Assembly: GCA_947568835.1 (NCBI GenBank)
Contig: OX387602.1
Location: 27,860,633 to 27,924,632, forward strand
Direction: 5' to 3'
From: Protonemura montana
Lineage: Eukaryota > Arthropoda > Insecta > Plecoptera > Nemouridae
DNA: 64,000 nt
Below are positions 49,723 to 61,600 of the stretch, piece after piece (the first letter of the stretch is position 1; the number at the start of each line of letters is the position of its first letter). Below the pieces are notes generated by a model. The model was given only the letters and a program-made list of their open reading frames with translations. It was not told the DNA's origin and searched no databases. Position numbers and translations under genes: made by a program.

Positions 49723-52378
49723 CTAGGGCTCCACGTGCTCTGGCCACGACTCGGGCGTGCGGTTGTACACCCGCGGGCAGAAATCTCGCTGGAAGCAGTC
49801 AATCGGTTGGCCCGATCCCTTGCGCAGACTCGCCCACTCGTGCACGCCCGAGCTGGTGTGGTACAGGTGCAACGCGACCGCCGCGCGCATCTCCGGGAGG
49901 GCGTCTGCGCATGCGCCTACCTCGTAGTACCGTCGAGTCTCGGTGAAACACAGCGGGTAGAATGCAGACCGCGCCAGTATCGCGATGCCACCGCATTGCC
50001 GCACAATGTGGCCGTCGGGCGCCGGACCTACCTGTCAGTTCAGACATTTGATTCAGAGTGCTGTGAATTTCGTCTTGAGATCAAGAAAATGACCTCTTTA
50101 GTATTGTTCCAGCCCTGGAACCTCCACTCTTGCGTCCATGCTCAAGAGGACCGTAGGTAACTCTCTACTGTTAGGCACGATTGATTGATTTGTTGTGTTT
50201 AACTGTTGATGTTGATGTTGTTGGCTTAGTCTAGAGTCAAAATAAGGAGGGGAACACGCTACCGTCACGAAGACTACTCCTGTCAAAGAGCACCAATGGG
50301 TTCGCCGTCTTAACGTCCCTTCCGAAGGACAGGATTATCTCACAAATCCAAGCTCTCGACAGGGTGATAAGCAACGCAAATGAAGTTGAAGTACTAACTT
50401 CAGTCACTTCAACCTCTCTCCTGAACGGTAGGGGTATGCATATAATAGTCACCCATCCAATAGTTGACCCAGCGCGGTGCTGCTTAACTTCGGTGATTGC
50501 ACTAGAACCGGTGTTTCCAACACGCCAACGGCTCTGTATTGGTCTTTGTCATGTCAAACTATGAGTGGTCCCTATCTTTCATGTAAGCAAGATACAAAAT
50601 CCGTTCCCTTTTTTAAAGTGTATTAAAGGTTAGATATCAGCACTCACCTCTCCGCAGCTGTTCACGCCGCACCGCCTGTCCAGCATCCGTTGCAGAAGTA
50701 CCGGCCCGTTGAAGGCGTATGCCTGTTGTCCGTTGAAGGTCTTGGCGAGCTCAACGAGGCAGCTTCCGACGAAGTCATGACCTACGCCCTCGGCCAAGAA
50801 TCCCAGCGCGGCGTTGTTCACCTCGTCTTTGGCGCAGTTGAGTCCCACGAAGTTGGTCGGCACCGACCTCTCAAGGTGTCTACACGGACAACGAGCTGGT
50901 TGGACCATGGGGGTACCAGGGAGTCGAGAGGATCACGGCAAGGGAAGATGCGAGGGTTATCGCGAAAATATACTGCGAGGAACCCGAGTAGGTTGCCGAT
51001 TTAACATGTAAAACGAGTATTTTGAAAGTATTTGAAATCAGAATTGGGACGGGCTACAAGTTTTATCTGTGCTTTAACCACACTTTTACCGTAGGCAACA
51101 CCGTACTGAGCGTTCCTAAACCTACTATCACAGTTTAGTTTACTGTGAGTTACTGGACCTAATTTGTCAAGTAGATTTTATTGGAAGTCTTTGCAGTTAC
51201 CAGAAACTTTAACACATTTCGGATTGTCATCCAAATATAACAGATAATAAGCATTATTTCACACCATTCAAGACTTTCAAAGTACACCATAATGCACCCA
51301 CTGAAAACAAAATTCCATCAACCGCTGTCGCACTTACTTGGTGACGATAAAGTCGAGGTCTAGATAGACGCCACCAAATTTCCACAGCACCAACAGCCGA
51401 AGGACGTCACTACTGTCATGCAATGGCCATCGGGACGTCTGTATCTTGCCCGACGCCAACAGTGTTTCGACGGGACTGCCTCGGAAAACGCTTGTCAATT
51501 CTTCGAGCCAAATGTACACATTCGGGTAGTCGAAGATAGTCGCTGTGAGGGCGTCGGCGCGTGTGATGGTGGCCACGTCGAGTGGGCACGTGTACAAAAG
51601 GTAGATCGACGAGTTGGGATTGGCAGCGGCAGCCGACTCGATAGCACACAGAGAAATCTTGTCGAAGGTGAACGCAAGGTGTTAGCTATAGTTTTAAGAA
51701 TTAGCTAGACATTGCTGGTGTTTGGATGACATTACAGGGAACTGGATTGGTGTAGGATTTGCTTAATTAATACGCAGTTAATACCGCATTTGCCCGCATT
51801 TCTTAGACACTTGCACAATGCACACATATAGTGGACTTTGTGTTATTGCCATGCATTTATTTAATCTAAATAACGGTGTAAGTTTAAGTTGTATACCATC
51901 AATAATACAAACTATTATAATAATTAGTGTAAGCAACTTTCTGCCGAAAATTCTAAATTTGAAAAGTTATATGTTTTCGAGCTCTGTTATCCGCTAACTG
52001 TAGGTATGTCGAGTTGGACTTTACCTGGCTGAGAACAAGTTGTTTACCGAAAGGCTCGAACTTTGCTGAACTAACGAAACACGAAGTCTCCAAAAAGAAG
52101 ATGTTTTTCTCGCCTTTCTCAGGACACTTCACGAAGTCTCGAGTTTTGGTGAATTCTGTCGTGCCAAGCGTCGAGTCATTCGAGTTTATGAGTGCTGTTC
52201 CGTTATCACCCGCTCTGATCCCCAACAATTTATTTTGTGCATCGAGAGGAAGTGACGTGTGTACGATCACAATCATACTACATATTGTACACCAACAAAG
52301 TATTATAACTTCTGACATTTGCTCAAAATTGTTCATCACTCGTATCTCAAGTAACTGTCTAATATGGATTTTGGACAA
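49723..52378 (-). CDS. Alpha-1,4-glycosyltransferase (A4GALT/A4GNT family, GT32)
   Basis: A Golgi type II enzyme related to lactosylceramide 4-alpha-galactosyltransferase and alpha-1,4-GlcNAc transferase. Coding exons (minus): 52378-52025, 51657-51338, 50879-50648, 50031-49723. They total 1215 nt, for 404 residues, with frame kept. A membrane anchor lies at about residues 23-41 (SEVIILCWCTICSMIVIVH). Family motifs follow in order: NIFFLETS, CAIESAA, DVLRLLVLWKFGGVYLDLDF with the DXD at 218-220, LNCAKDEVNNAALGFL, GHDF, GPVLLQRM and the C-terminal SWPEHVEP. NGT, NDS and NSS sequons are in the lumenal part. SINE copy F lies in intron 3. Donor and acceptor sugars cannot be fixed from the sequence. 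The start lies only 231 bases from the next gene on the other strand. Confidence 0.93.
50183..50535 (-). repeat. 5S rRNA-derived SINE, copy F (glycosyltransferase intron)
   Basis: On the minus strand it has GAAGTTAAGCAGCACCGCGC, CTATTGGATGGGTGAC and GAAGGGACGTTAAGACGGCG. The 3' part is shortened and ends GTTAAACACAACAAATCAATCA. Confidence 0.85.
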
Positions 52379-52609
52379 AATTGTGTGTGTGTGATTTTAA
52401 TTTCATTAAATCAAACAGGCTTTGTAATTTTCCAAAGTTTTGAGATTGCCGTGACTAAAACAAGAGCTGTCATTAAGCAACATTTTGCGATTAGAAACGT
52501 AATGGAATCAGTTAAAATGAGAAAAACTCAATGAGAAATTCAGATTGATGCAATTTTATAAGGAATTACAGACAATTTAAATATCTTGCCAAACGGTATT
52601 GCAGTGCAG
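52379..52609. promoter_or_regulatory. Short shared 5' region of two divergent genes
   Basis: Only 231 bases separate the glycosyltransferase start codon (minus) from the proposed start of the tetraspan-tail gene (plus). The region is AT-rich and must contain both 5' UTRs if both starts are right. It depends on the first-exon models. Confidence 0.4.
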
Positions 52610-55600
52610 ATGTCACGATTCGGTCTTGTGAAGTGGTCTGCCACAGTTGAGATCTTTGCAATGGGGCTAGCAGGAATGGTAAGCAATCAGAACAGTCCGG
52701 TGTTCGGTGACAGGGTGGGGGATAGAAAAGAGGACAGAGCCGAGTGCCAGTGAGTTTATTTTGTCAGGTGTCAGCTGCTTTGGAGGAACCGAACTTAGTG
52801 ACTTCGGAAGAACTGCTGATCGCGTCCAGCATTTCGTTACCACCGAGCGTCTTCTCTGAGACGACAGAGACAGTCGTCAGACTGAGTGAGAACGACTGCT
52901 TCTTAGTTAATCAAAAATCGAGTATATCCGCTGCAGCAGACGTGAAATCTGTATTTTTAACCTTAGTTCCTACTCTTCCACTTACAAGTCAACTTTATCC
53001 ATAATCTGGGAATTAAAAAAAAACTATATGTGATGGTTGGTTATCATAATCACTAAACCAGGGAACTTTGAGAGCAAACCGAATGGTTTGACGTGTTGTA
53101 AACACCGGTTCTCATGAGATCAACGAAGTTAAGCAACACTACGCTGGGCCCGGTATTGGATAGGTGACCATCATACATATGGCCAGTTATGTTCGGGAGA
53201 GAGGCTAGAGGGATGAAAGTTAGTACAGCAACTTCACTCGTGTTGCTAATCAACCTCTCGACAGCATGGATTTGTGGAGGAATCCTGTTGTTCGAGTTGT
53301 ACCGTCTATCGAAAAGGACGTTAAGCCGGTGGTCCCCTTGGTACTCTTCGACAGGAGTAGGCTTCGCACTGGCACCGGGTTTCCCCTCGTCCCTTCTAGA
53401 CTAGGTTAGATTCATCTTCATCCTCATCATCATTCACTCATTCAACGACGCTATTAGACCAGTGCCACTGGGCCGTTGTCAAAAAAGTGCGTCGTTAAAC
53501 ACCACAAATCAATCAATCAATCAATTGAGAGCAACTGTGCATCAAATACGGATAAGTTAAATCAGTTCTTTGGTGATGTTTCATTAAATTTTCGTTAAGT
53601 TAAAAGTAGGTATGCAAATTGTTTTTCTTCTCAATTAAGAGGATTTTCCCAAGATTTTCCACGATGAAATTCTGAAACTCTCATCTAAAAAAAGTAAATC
53701 AAATTAACTCTCTAAACGGTGACCAGGTCTAAAATGTGATTTCAAGAACCGTTCATTTACACTCTGGCAACACTAGCGCTCTGGGTAGAAGGTGGGGATA
53801 CACTCCCCTGCATTCAGAGAGAAACCCCTCGCGATCTTCAGAGCGAAATCAGAATGAAATGCGTCAATGTTGCAGAGTTTGGTAGGGTTTGAGTAGAAAA
53901 CAAATTTCAATGTATCCGGGGATTCTTAGTTTTTTTAAATAAACAAGTAACAGTTGGAGACATATTGGCACTAAGGTACTGCTGAAGGGAATTCCGAAAA
54001 CCAGGAGTAAGAAACAAAGCTGCGAACGGAAGGGGAGAGAAGCTAAAACCCTGCAAAGTTGGGACATTTCTTCTCCAAAACCTAACCAATAACTACAATG
54101 TATAAAGATAATTCTAGCAACTCGTCTCTGTTGACAGTCCTGATTCTGCTGGTGCTGCTCCGAAACCTCACCGTGCATCTGTACATCATTTGCTGCATGG
54201 TACTCTGGTGGCCTCTTTACTACGTGAGTTTCACATCGACCTTATTTTCCACTCCCGTTATCTGATATAAACTATGTGCTGAACGGGAAAGCTTACAGCG
54301 CTAAGATCTTAGACAAATGTTTGCGTACAAAATATGGCCGTGCCTGTGTAACACGACAGATAAAATGCTAGCAATCGAGTACTAAATGGACCAAGAATTT
54401 ATTTTAGGAGGAATCTCTGAGATATTGTTTCTTTTGGCCGAAGTTCTCATGAGATCACCGAAGTTGAGCAACTCTACGCTGGTCTAGGTATTGGATGGGT
54501 GACCATCATACACAAGAAGAAAATATCGAAAAAATAAACTATAAGTTTATATTTATATATATAAGTTTAATAATCCGATGTCTAAAACATGCTCGATTTC
54601 CATTATTTTAGCTCTAATGGTACGGCCAGGAAAAGTCTGCAATGATTGATCTGAAATCACTGACGATCTTTCCCCTTCATCCGATTTACCATTTAACCTC
54701 CTGTCTGATCCTGGCAAATACGAAGCTGACAGAACCACTTATTTCTGTGGTCAAATGGGAAGGAGCTAATACTTTTGGTCACCTATTGTCACCCGTTTGC
54801 CTATTGTCACCCGTTCCGAGCCGGGAAAACCAAAATGAAGGACAGAGACCAACAGTCGTGCCGGTTATGCAACCCATTAATTTCGAGAACTTCTTGAGAA
54901 AGAAACTCGAATTTCATTGCTACTAAAACCAAAAAGTGTATTTTCTTAAAAGAACCCTGCCCTAAAGACGTGTTCAAATAACCGTCTTCTCCTTTGCGGG
55001 AGCGGAACTTTTTCGTCCAGACTCCATGATTAATTTCCATACCTCCACGTCAACATAAAAAAGGTCTCCACCGGTGAGAGGTGGAGGTTTTTCGGTTGGT
55101 GGAGCACAGCAGGTGGTTCGAGCCCCGTAATTGCATCATAAGTAGCATTGACCCTCGGTACGTCACCAGGAGGCGCACTCGGCGCTGGTGCTGCCATGGC
55201 TGGTTGTGTCGGGGGTGCGAAACATTTTGGCTGACTTCCTCGCTCTGTTCACCGGCACCGGACTCTGCGTAACCTTTGGGTGCCTCTCCACCACTTGTTT
55301 CGAGTTCTTGGTGCTCAAGGTTGGATAGTTTTTATATTTTAAAACTAGTTTGACAGGAGGAATTACAAATAACTCCATGCTAAAGCCTAATAATGCTGAT
55401 GATATTTCTTCAAAGGAGGATGGAAATTCTTGATCCGGGCTTAAAAATACAGACAAAACGGGTGGAACAACCAGGCTGGAGTCCAATCTTAACCGTTAAC
55501 GTCAAGCACAAACTAAGAAGTAAAATGTTGAGAGAACAATCTTGTAAAATGAAACCTAGCCTCGTCATCTGTACTATCCATGAGTCTATGTACCGCACCA

Positions 55601-58600
55601 AAGGTTCCCACCATTTTCCCTTGTGCAGGGCGTGACTATGTCTTGGAGCGTGTACCTTTACGCGAGCGTGCTCACGTTCTACCTGGACCTCCGACGTGCA
55701 CTATTTCGTCGCGGACGTCACGCGTCGAGTGTCGGCTCCTCGGTACGGTTTGGCTCACTCTCCTCGGAAACTGGCGATAGCGTGACTGAAGACAAGCGTC
55801 TAGAGATGGCCGTGCGCAGGCGCTTGTGCCGCTCCATGGCCGACGAGCACGAGCTGCGCAGGAGGCTCATGGAGTCAATGGCGGCCGATTGTGAGGAGGT
55901 ACGTGTGTTTCGCCGACCTTGATATCCTGGGGTGACGAGGGACCGAGGGCTTCCGCACGGATAAAAGAAGTGGATGAAGTGCGCTCACACTCCGCTTTGA
56001 ACCTAACATTGCAGATCTGACTGGTCCAGAACATGCACGATTTCTCTCTTCAAAGTCTTAGATGTGCAATCACTATGCATTTGTGGCCATCTGGGGGTGA
56101 TGGCCAAAGTACATCTGAACTTTGAAAGCATATCCCAAACAACATAACCTTTATTCCAAGTCCCCAGAGGAAGCATGTTTTTAACAAACACAGACCAGTT
56201 CGGGTGAAGGCGACTGGTTTTAATGATATTGGCAAGAACTGCTTGATCAATTCATGAAATTCCTAAAATACTAAGATACTTTGCAGTCAATCCCGTGTTC
56301 GGGTGTGTCGTATATTATTATTATTATTATTATTAATTATTAATTGTTTATTCTCATACTTAGGCATGGTACATGTTCTTAAGCAAGTTCTTAGAGTAAA
56401 AGGAAAGTACATTTCTGTTAAATCAGATTGCCGGTTGTATGGGAAAGTCTTTGAATAATTCTTGCCTCCCCGCAATATGTACATGTTTTAACGGTTGTTC
56501 GATTTCATTTGTTTGTAGGGCACGCAGATGCGCAAGGCGTTGTCGCTGGACGAGGTGCAAGAGTCGAATCCCATTAAGGCAAGCCCGCGACTGCGCAGTC
56601 TGGACGCGCTGCTTGACCGCATCGATACCGACTGGGACCAAATAGCGTACCTGATAGAACGCCGCGAGGACGAGAAGTACTGGCAGACGCTGGAAAACAA
56701 GGCGAAGGCGTTTCTCATGCTCACAACGGTAGGCATTTCTCAGCTCGCTTTGGATAGCCGAAGACACACTAAATAGTTGGATTGCCGGACAAACGTTCTC
56801 TGTGGTTTTCAATTATTGCGGAACGTGCTTTGTGGCACGACGCTTTTGGCTTAGCCATTCTTTGACCTTTTCCTGAATTAATCAAAGTGTTTGTAATGCG
56901 TATCCTCGAAACCGTGATATCTGCTATTCGAGAAGAACAGCTTAAATGTCCAAAGCGGGGTTTTTAACTTAATGTCTTCATAAGACAGATCAAAAAGTGT
57001 CAGAAAGGTGTGGCAAGGAAGGTAGGAATAATCTTCTTACGGGAAGTCCCAGGCTGATGGTTGCCTTGGTGCTCTAAGTCGGAAATAGGCTACACGTTGG
57101 AACCGGTTGACCTCCCAATTCAAATCTGCACGATGTTCGTCATCATCCTCACCATAAAGCACTCATTCTACGACGCTATTAGATCAGTGTCATAGGGCCC
57201 GTAGTCAAAACAGTGCGTCGTTAAATCTATTGCTCATCAATCATTCTTTTTATCAATCGTTCTCCTTACCTCCCTGCAGCATTTCTCTTCTCAGAAGTAG
57301 CACACACGCATGTTTACAGAATGACATCTCGGGCGCCATTACGCAGTCGCGTAACCGCCGGAATAAGCAGCAGCGAGACCAAATGGTGCAGACGGATATG
57401 TTGGACCTGAGTCACATGAAGTACGTGACCTCTACGCCGCAAACGAGACAACCGCGCTCCTTGCACCCCGTCACCTCGTGGCACCTGCAGGTTTGGCACT
57501 AGACTTTCTTGCCTAGACTACCGTCTTATCCAACGACAAGCACGTCCCTTATTATGTCTGCAATATTCAGTCATTTCCTTGTTTTGCTAATTGATCGGGA
57601 ATGTACGAGTGAAGGGAGGATGCAAAGGTATGTCACACCCCCGTGCACAGTGTCTTGGTACTGACATTTTAACCCAGTCTGGTTCGATGCGCAGGAGGAG
57701 GCGTCGCGGCTGCTGCTGGGTCCATCGGCGTACAACTCCCAACGCGGTTCGATGTCCAACGCCGCGCTGTTCGCCTGCCAGCCCTCGGCACCGTCGCATC
57801 GTCTTCACTCGATCGTGTCGTCCCGTCTGCAAACAGTGAACCGGCCGGCAGTGCAGCATTTCCGCGACGCCCAACACCTAACCTCTCTCGAGTGTATGTC
57901 CAATAGGCGAGGACGGAGAGACCTCTCGCCGCTCAGCTATATCGTGATGCCTCCGCGCTTCGGCTACCAACATGCGTGCGTTCAGGTCAACAGGCTCACC
58001 GTCGCCTACATCCAGCAGCAGATCATCGACGCCGCCGTGCAGAAGGTAAACACACTTCTCGATCTGGTTGAGTTTACGATTTGCTACTGGCACTAGGATG
58101 GGTACATTTGCTTGATAAAAGTGCTCGTTGCTAGCAACGTTCCTAAAGCCATTTTATGAAAAAGAGTTAAAAAGATAGGAGTTTCATGATTGCGGTGACA
58201 ATAACTGTGGTTTCCACATAAACTGTGATTATTTCTACAGTTAGGCCATTTTATACACTGCTTTTTTTATTCTGGTAACTGGTGAATGGATGACCTAAGT
58301 ATAAGGTCTAAGCGAGTAGATTCCAATGAAAATTGTGTCAAATACCGCCTTCTCTTCCCTCTAATCTTGCAGGAAGAGGAGGATCTGGAGCAGTACTACG
58401 GCACGATCGTGTTTGCCGAGTCAGACGAAAAGGTGCAGTCGTCGGACTCTCTGTGGACGCGCTACGGCAGTGTCAACTCCCTCATGGTGCAGCAAGCCGA
58501 GGAGGCGACCAGGATGCGCAGCATGTACAGCGGTAGAGGGACTCAGGCCGACCTTGACACGCATCAATCGCTAGCCACCCTCAAGAAGGTATAGCACTCC

Positions 58601-61600
58601 TGCCCAATTCAACCGGTAGACTTACCCCCTCCTAGGTGCGCACTAACCACCATGTAATCGGCTGTCTTGCAGATCCGCGAAGTGCTGGACCACAGCGTGT
58701 CCACGCAGACGAAAGCCGCCAGCCGACAGACGCTGTCCGAAGTTTTGCGGCGGCGCGACGCCAGAATGCGCGCGCACGAGGAGGAAGTCGAGAGAGAGGT
58801 GGCTCGCGTTCCGTTAGAGTCTGATGACGATGAAGAGATAGGGCGACATTTCGGGACCGCTCGGGGAGTGTCTCGTCCGCTGCCGCCCAATTCTTGCAAC
58901 GCAGGGACACAGACCGATCTGGTAGGTCAGCCTGCGAGATTGTTGGTTAAGTCAGAGGCCCAGCGCTAATGTTCAATTTTCTTCGCGAAAAATGACCGCA
59001 AAATGACTGCTTTTCCGACAATAATGGAGGTCAAACAGAAATGGAGTCTCCGTCGTTTGGAGTTTTAAGGGCGTTGGAGATAGACGCAATGTATATAAAT
59101 GAACAAAGGTCCAAAGGTCCAATTTCATCCCCCAATTTTCAATTAACATCGAGGTTTATCTTTGTAACCAGACCAATCGATTGACTTTATAAAAATATCG
59201 AGCTTGTAGGGATAAAAGTTAGTACAGCAACTTCATTCGCCTTGTTAATCAACCTCTCGACAGCATGGATTTGTGGAGGAATCCTGATGTTCGCGTTGTA
59301 CCGTCCTTCGGAAGAGACGTTAAGCCGGTAGTCCCCTTAATGCTCTTCGACAGGAGTAGGCTAAGTGCCGGCACCGGGTTTTCCCTCCTCCCTTCTAGAA
59401 TCATCATCCTCATCATCATCCACTCATACAACGACGTCATTAGACCAGTGCCGTATGTTCAGATGTCAAAACAGTGCGTCGTTAAACACCACAAATCATG
59501 AAAGAATCGAAATAAAAAATCGACAAATTTTATTCTTGGTCTGCAAATAATCTGAAATAATCTGCAATCTACTTATCAACCTGCTGTGCAACCTCAGTGG
59601 GATATATATTTTCGGGACGTATAAACCACACTTGTTTATTTAACAGTTTTGCTCAGTATTAATAAAAAAAATTATGTTAATGCTTATTTACAAATATGAA
59701 ACAATTCACACAAAAAAAGCGTAAAAAATCAACCACGAAAGGTATACCAACGTGATCTACTCCAGTCGTCCAAAAGGGCTGTTAAAAAGCTTTTTCAAAT
59801 TTAATCTGTATGCGCTTTTTTGTTTGTTTTCTTTTGCATTTTTGTTCGCGCCAAAACGCTGTTTTCTCAACTTGGACCCACTGCATTATTCAGAAAAATC
59901 GGTCGAATAATAGTGTAACTTTGATTAAAAATGTACGAACATTTTCAGATTTTGTATCACCTTTTTGCAGTTGTACCACCAAATGTATTTGATGTATTTC
60001 ACCAAAATGTGCAAAGTTGTGAAATACATAAACAGTGAGTGGTTTCGAATTTATTGAACACGTATGCGTTTTATTTCTCAAATTGCGTTCGCGAAGCCCT
60101 GGTACGTCAAAATTCCAACCTTTCGCAAGTGTAAATTGTATTGAGAAGTTTATTGGGCCTAAAGTCTCCTAAAGGCTCCGTGCAAAGACAGCGATTAAGT
60201 CAAATAATTGCTTAACACAAGTCATTTCTTGTTATTTTTCTGCCGTATTAGATAGAGTGAGTCAACAATGCCTGTAATATTGCCCTATACAGCGTTTAAG
60301 AGGCAACTCATTTTCATCTGAATTAGGAATTATTTTAAAGAAGCAATCAACCGCCTCGAAAAGCTCATCTTTCAACGCGATAATGCGTGCCTCTAAGTTT
60401 ACCACTAAGATTGATATCCGGAAAAATCAACCCGCTTTGCATCTTATCTCGGTGAAAAGAACTTGAGACCTAAAACGCAAACGTACTTGTGGTAAACAAT
60501 TGGAACCTCATCATATGTTTATCGGATTGGCACAAGTTGTCAAAAGTTTTTGACTCCATTCTCCACAAGGAATCACACTTTAGGTACTTGGCAAACATTG
60601 ATTTGCCAAGGAACAGTATATAAGTGATTTTATGCCGTTCTACACAAGATTTTACCAGCGAAATATTTATGTAACAAATTGTCATTAACTCGATGTGAAG
60701 TAGGACCAACTAGATCGGTAGCATTTTTAAAAATCAGCCAGGAAAATCAAAATTTGTTAAAAAAACAACGTAATTATCATCTCATTTGCGAGCCGGGTGG
60801 CGGCAGAGGTTTTCTTGAGCTGATTTCGGCTGATTTCGGCTGACAGCCACGTCTTCGTGTTTACGACGTTAAATCATGACATTCACAGTTTGCCTTTTAG
60901 TAAAAACGTCAATTTTGTTACCAGGTTTTTTATTGTTTGGTGTCACAGAGACGAATCCCCAACACTAGCATATTCAAGTGCATCATCAGGACTGGTACCA
61001 GAAGGTCATAAACACGTAGCACAATTACTGGTGGCCTAATAACAATCAGCCGGTAGTATAAATAAAGAACACATATCAAGAGGAACAGCATAATATGGGC
61101 CGCAAGCATCAACGGTACGACTTGCAGCACAAATGCAGTCGGAAGGACGAACGATACAAACACAGAACTACACAACATCAAGTTCACAACAGGCAAAAAG
61201 CGAGTCGTGACGTCGCAAGGCATGAAGATGGTGAGGAACGAGACCACAATGACCAGCCACTCGAGTCCACACGTGATGAGATTCACGGCATTCAAGTCGT
61301 GCAATGCAACGTGTATGCCGATTGATATCCCAATAGCCTCGTAGCAAATCAGAAGGGCGATCAAGTTATAAGGAAAATTGTATCTGATTCCCTTGAAATA
61401 AGATAATGAAGAGCAAGCTGTCATAGCGACGGTCAAAAAAACGGCGGATAGTGCTTTCATCTCTAGAGAGTTGCTGTGTGTGTAGTTCCTGATGAAGCCG
61501 TCGATGATGAAGGGTGTTATGGCAGCGTAGGTCGCGACCAGTTCAAGAAACATGATTGTGCACGCTTCGATTATGAACATCTTGCGATAAGGGTTGTTTG

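Noticed and set aside
54098..54137. ATG at 54098 as the start of the tetraspan-tail gene
   Set aside because: Not excluded, but the CTGTTGACAG acceptor at 54137 and the two upstream in-frame exons give a more complete membrane domain, so I preferred the longer model.
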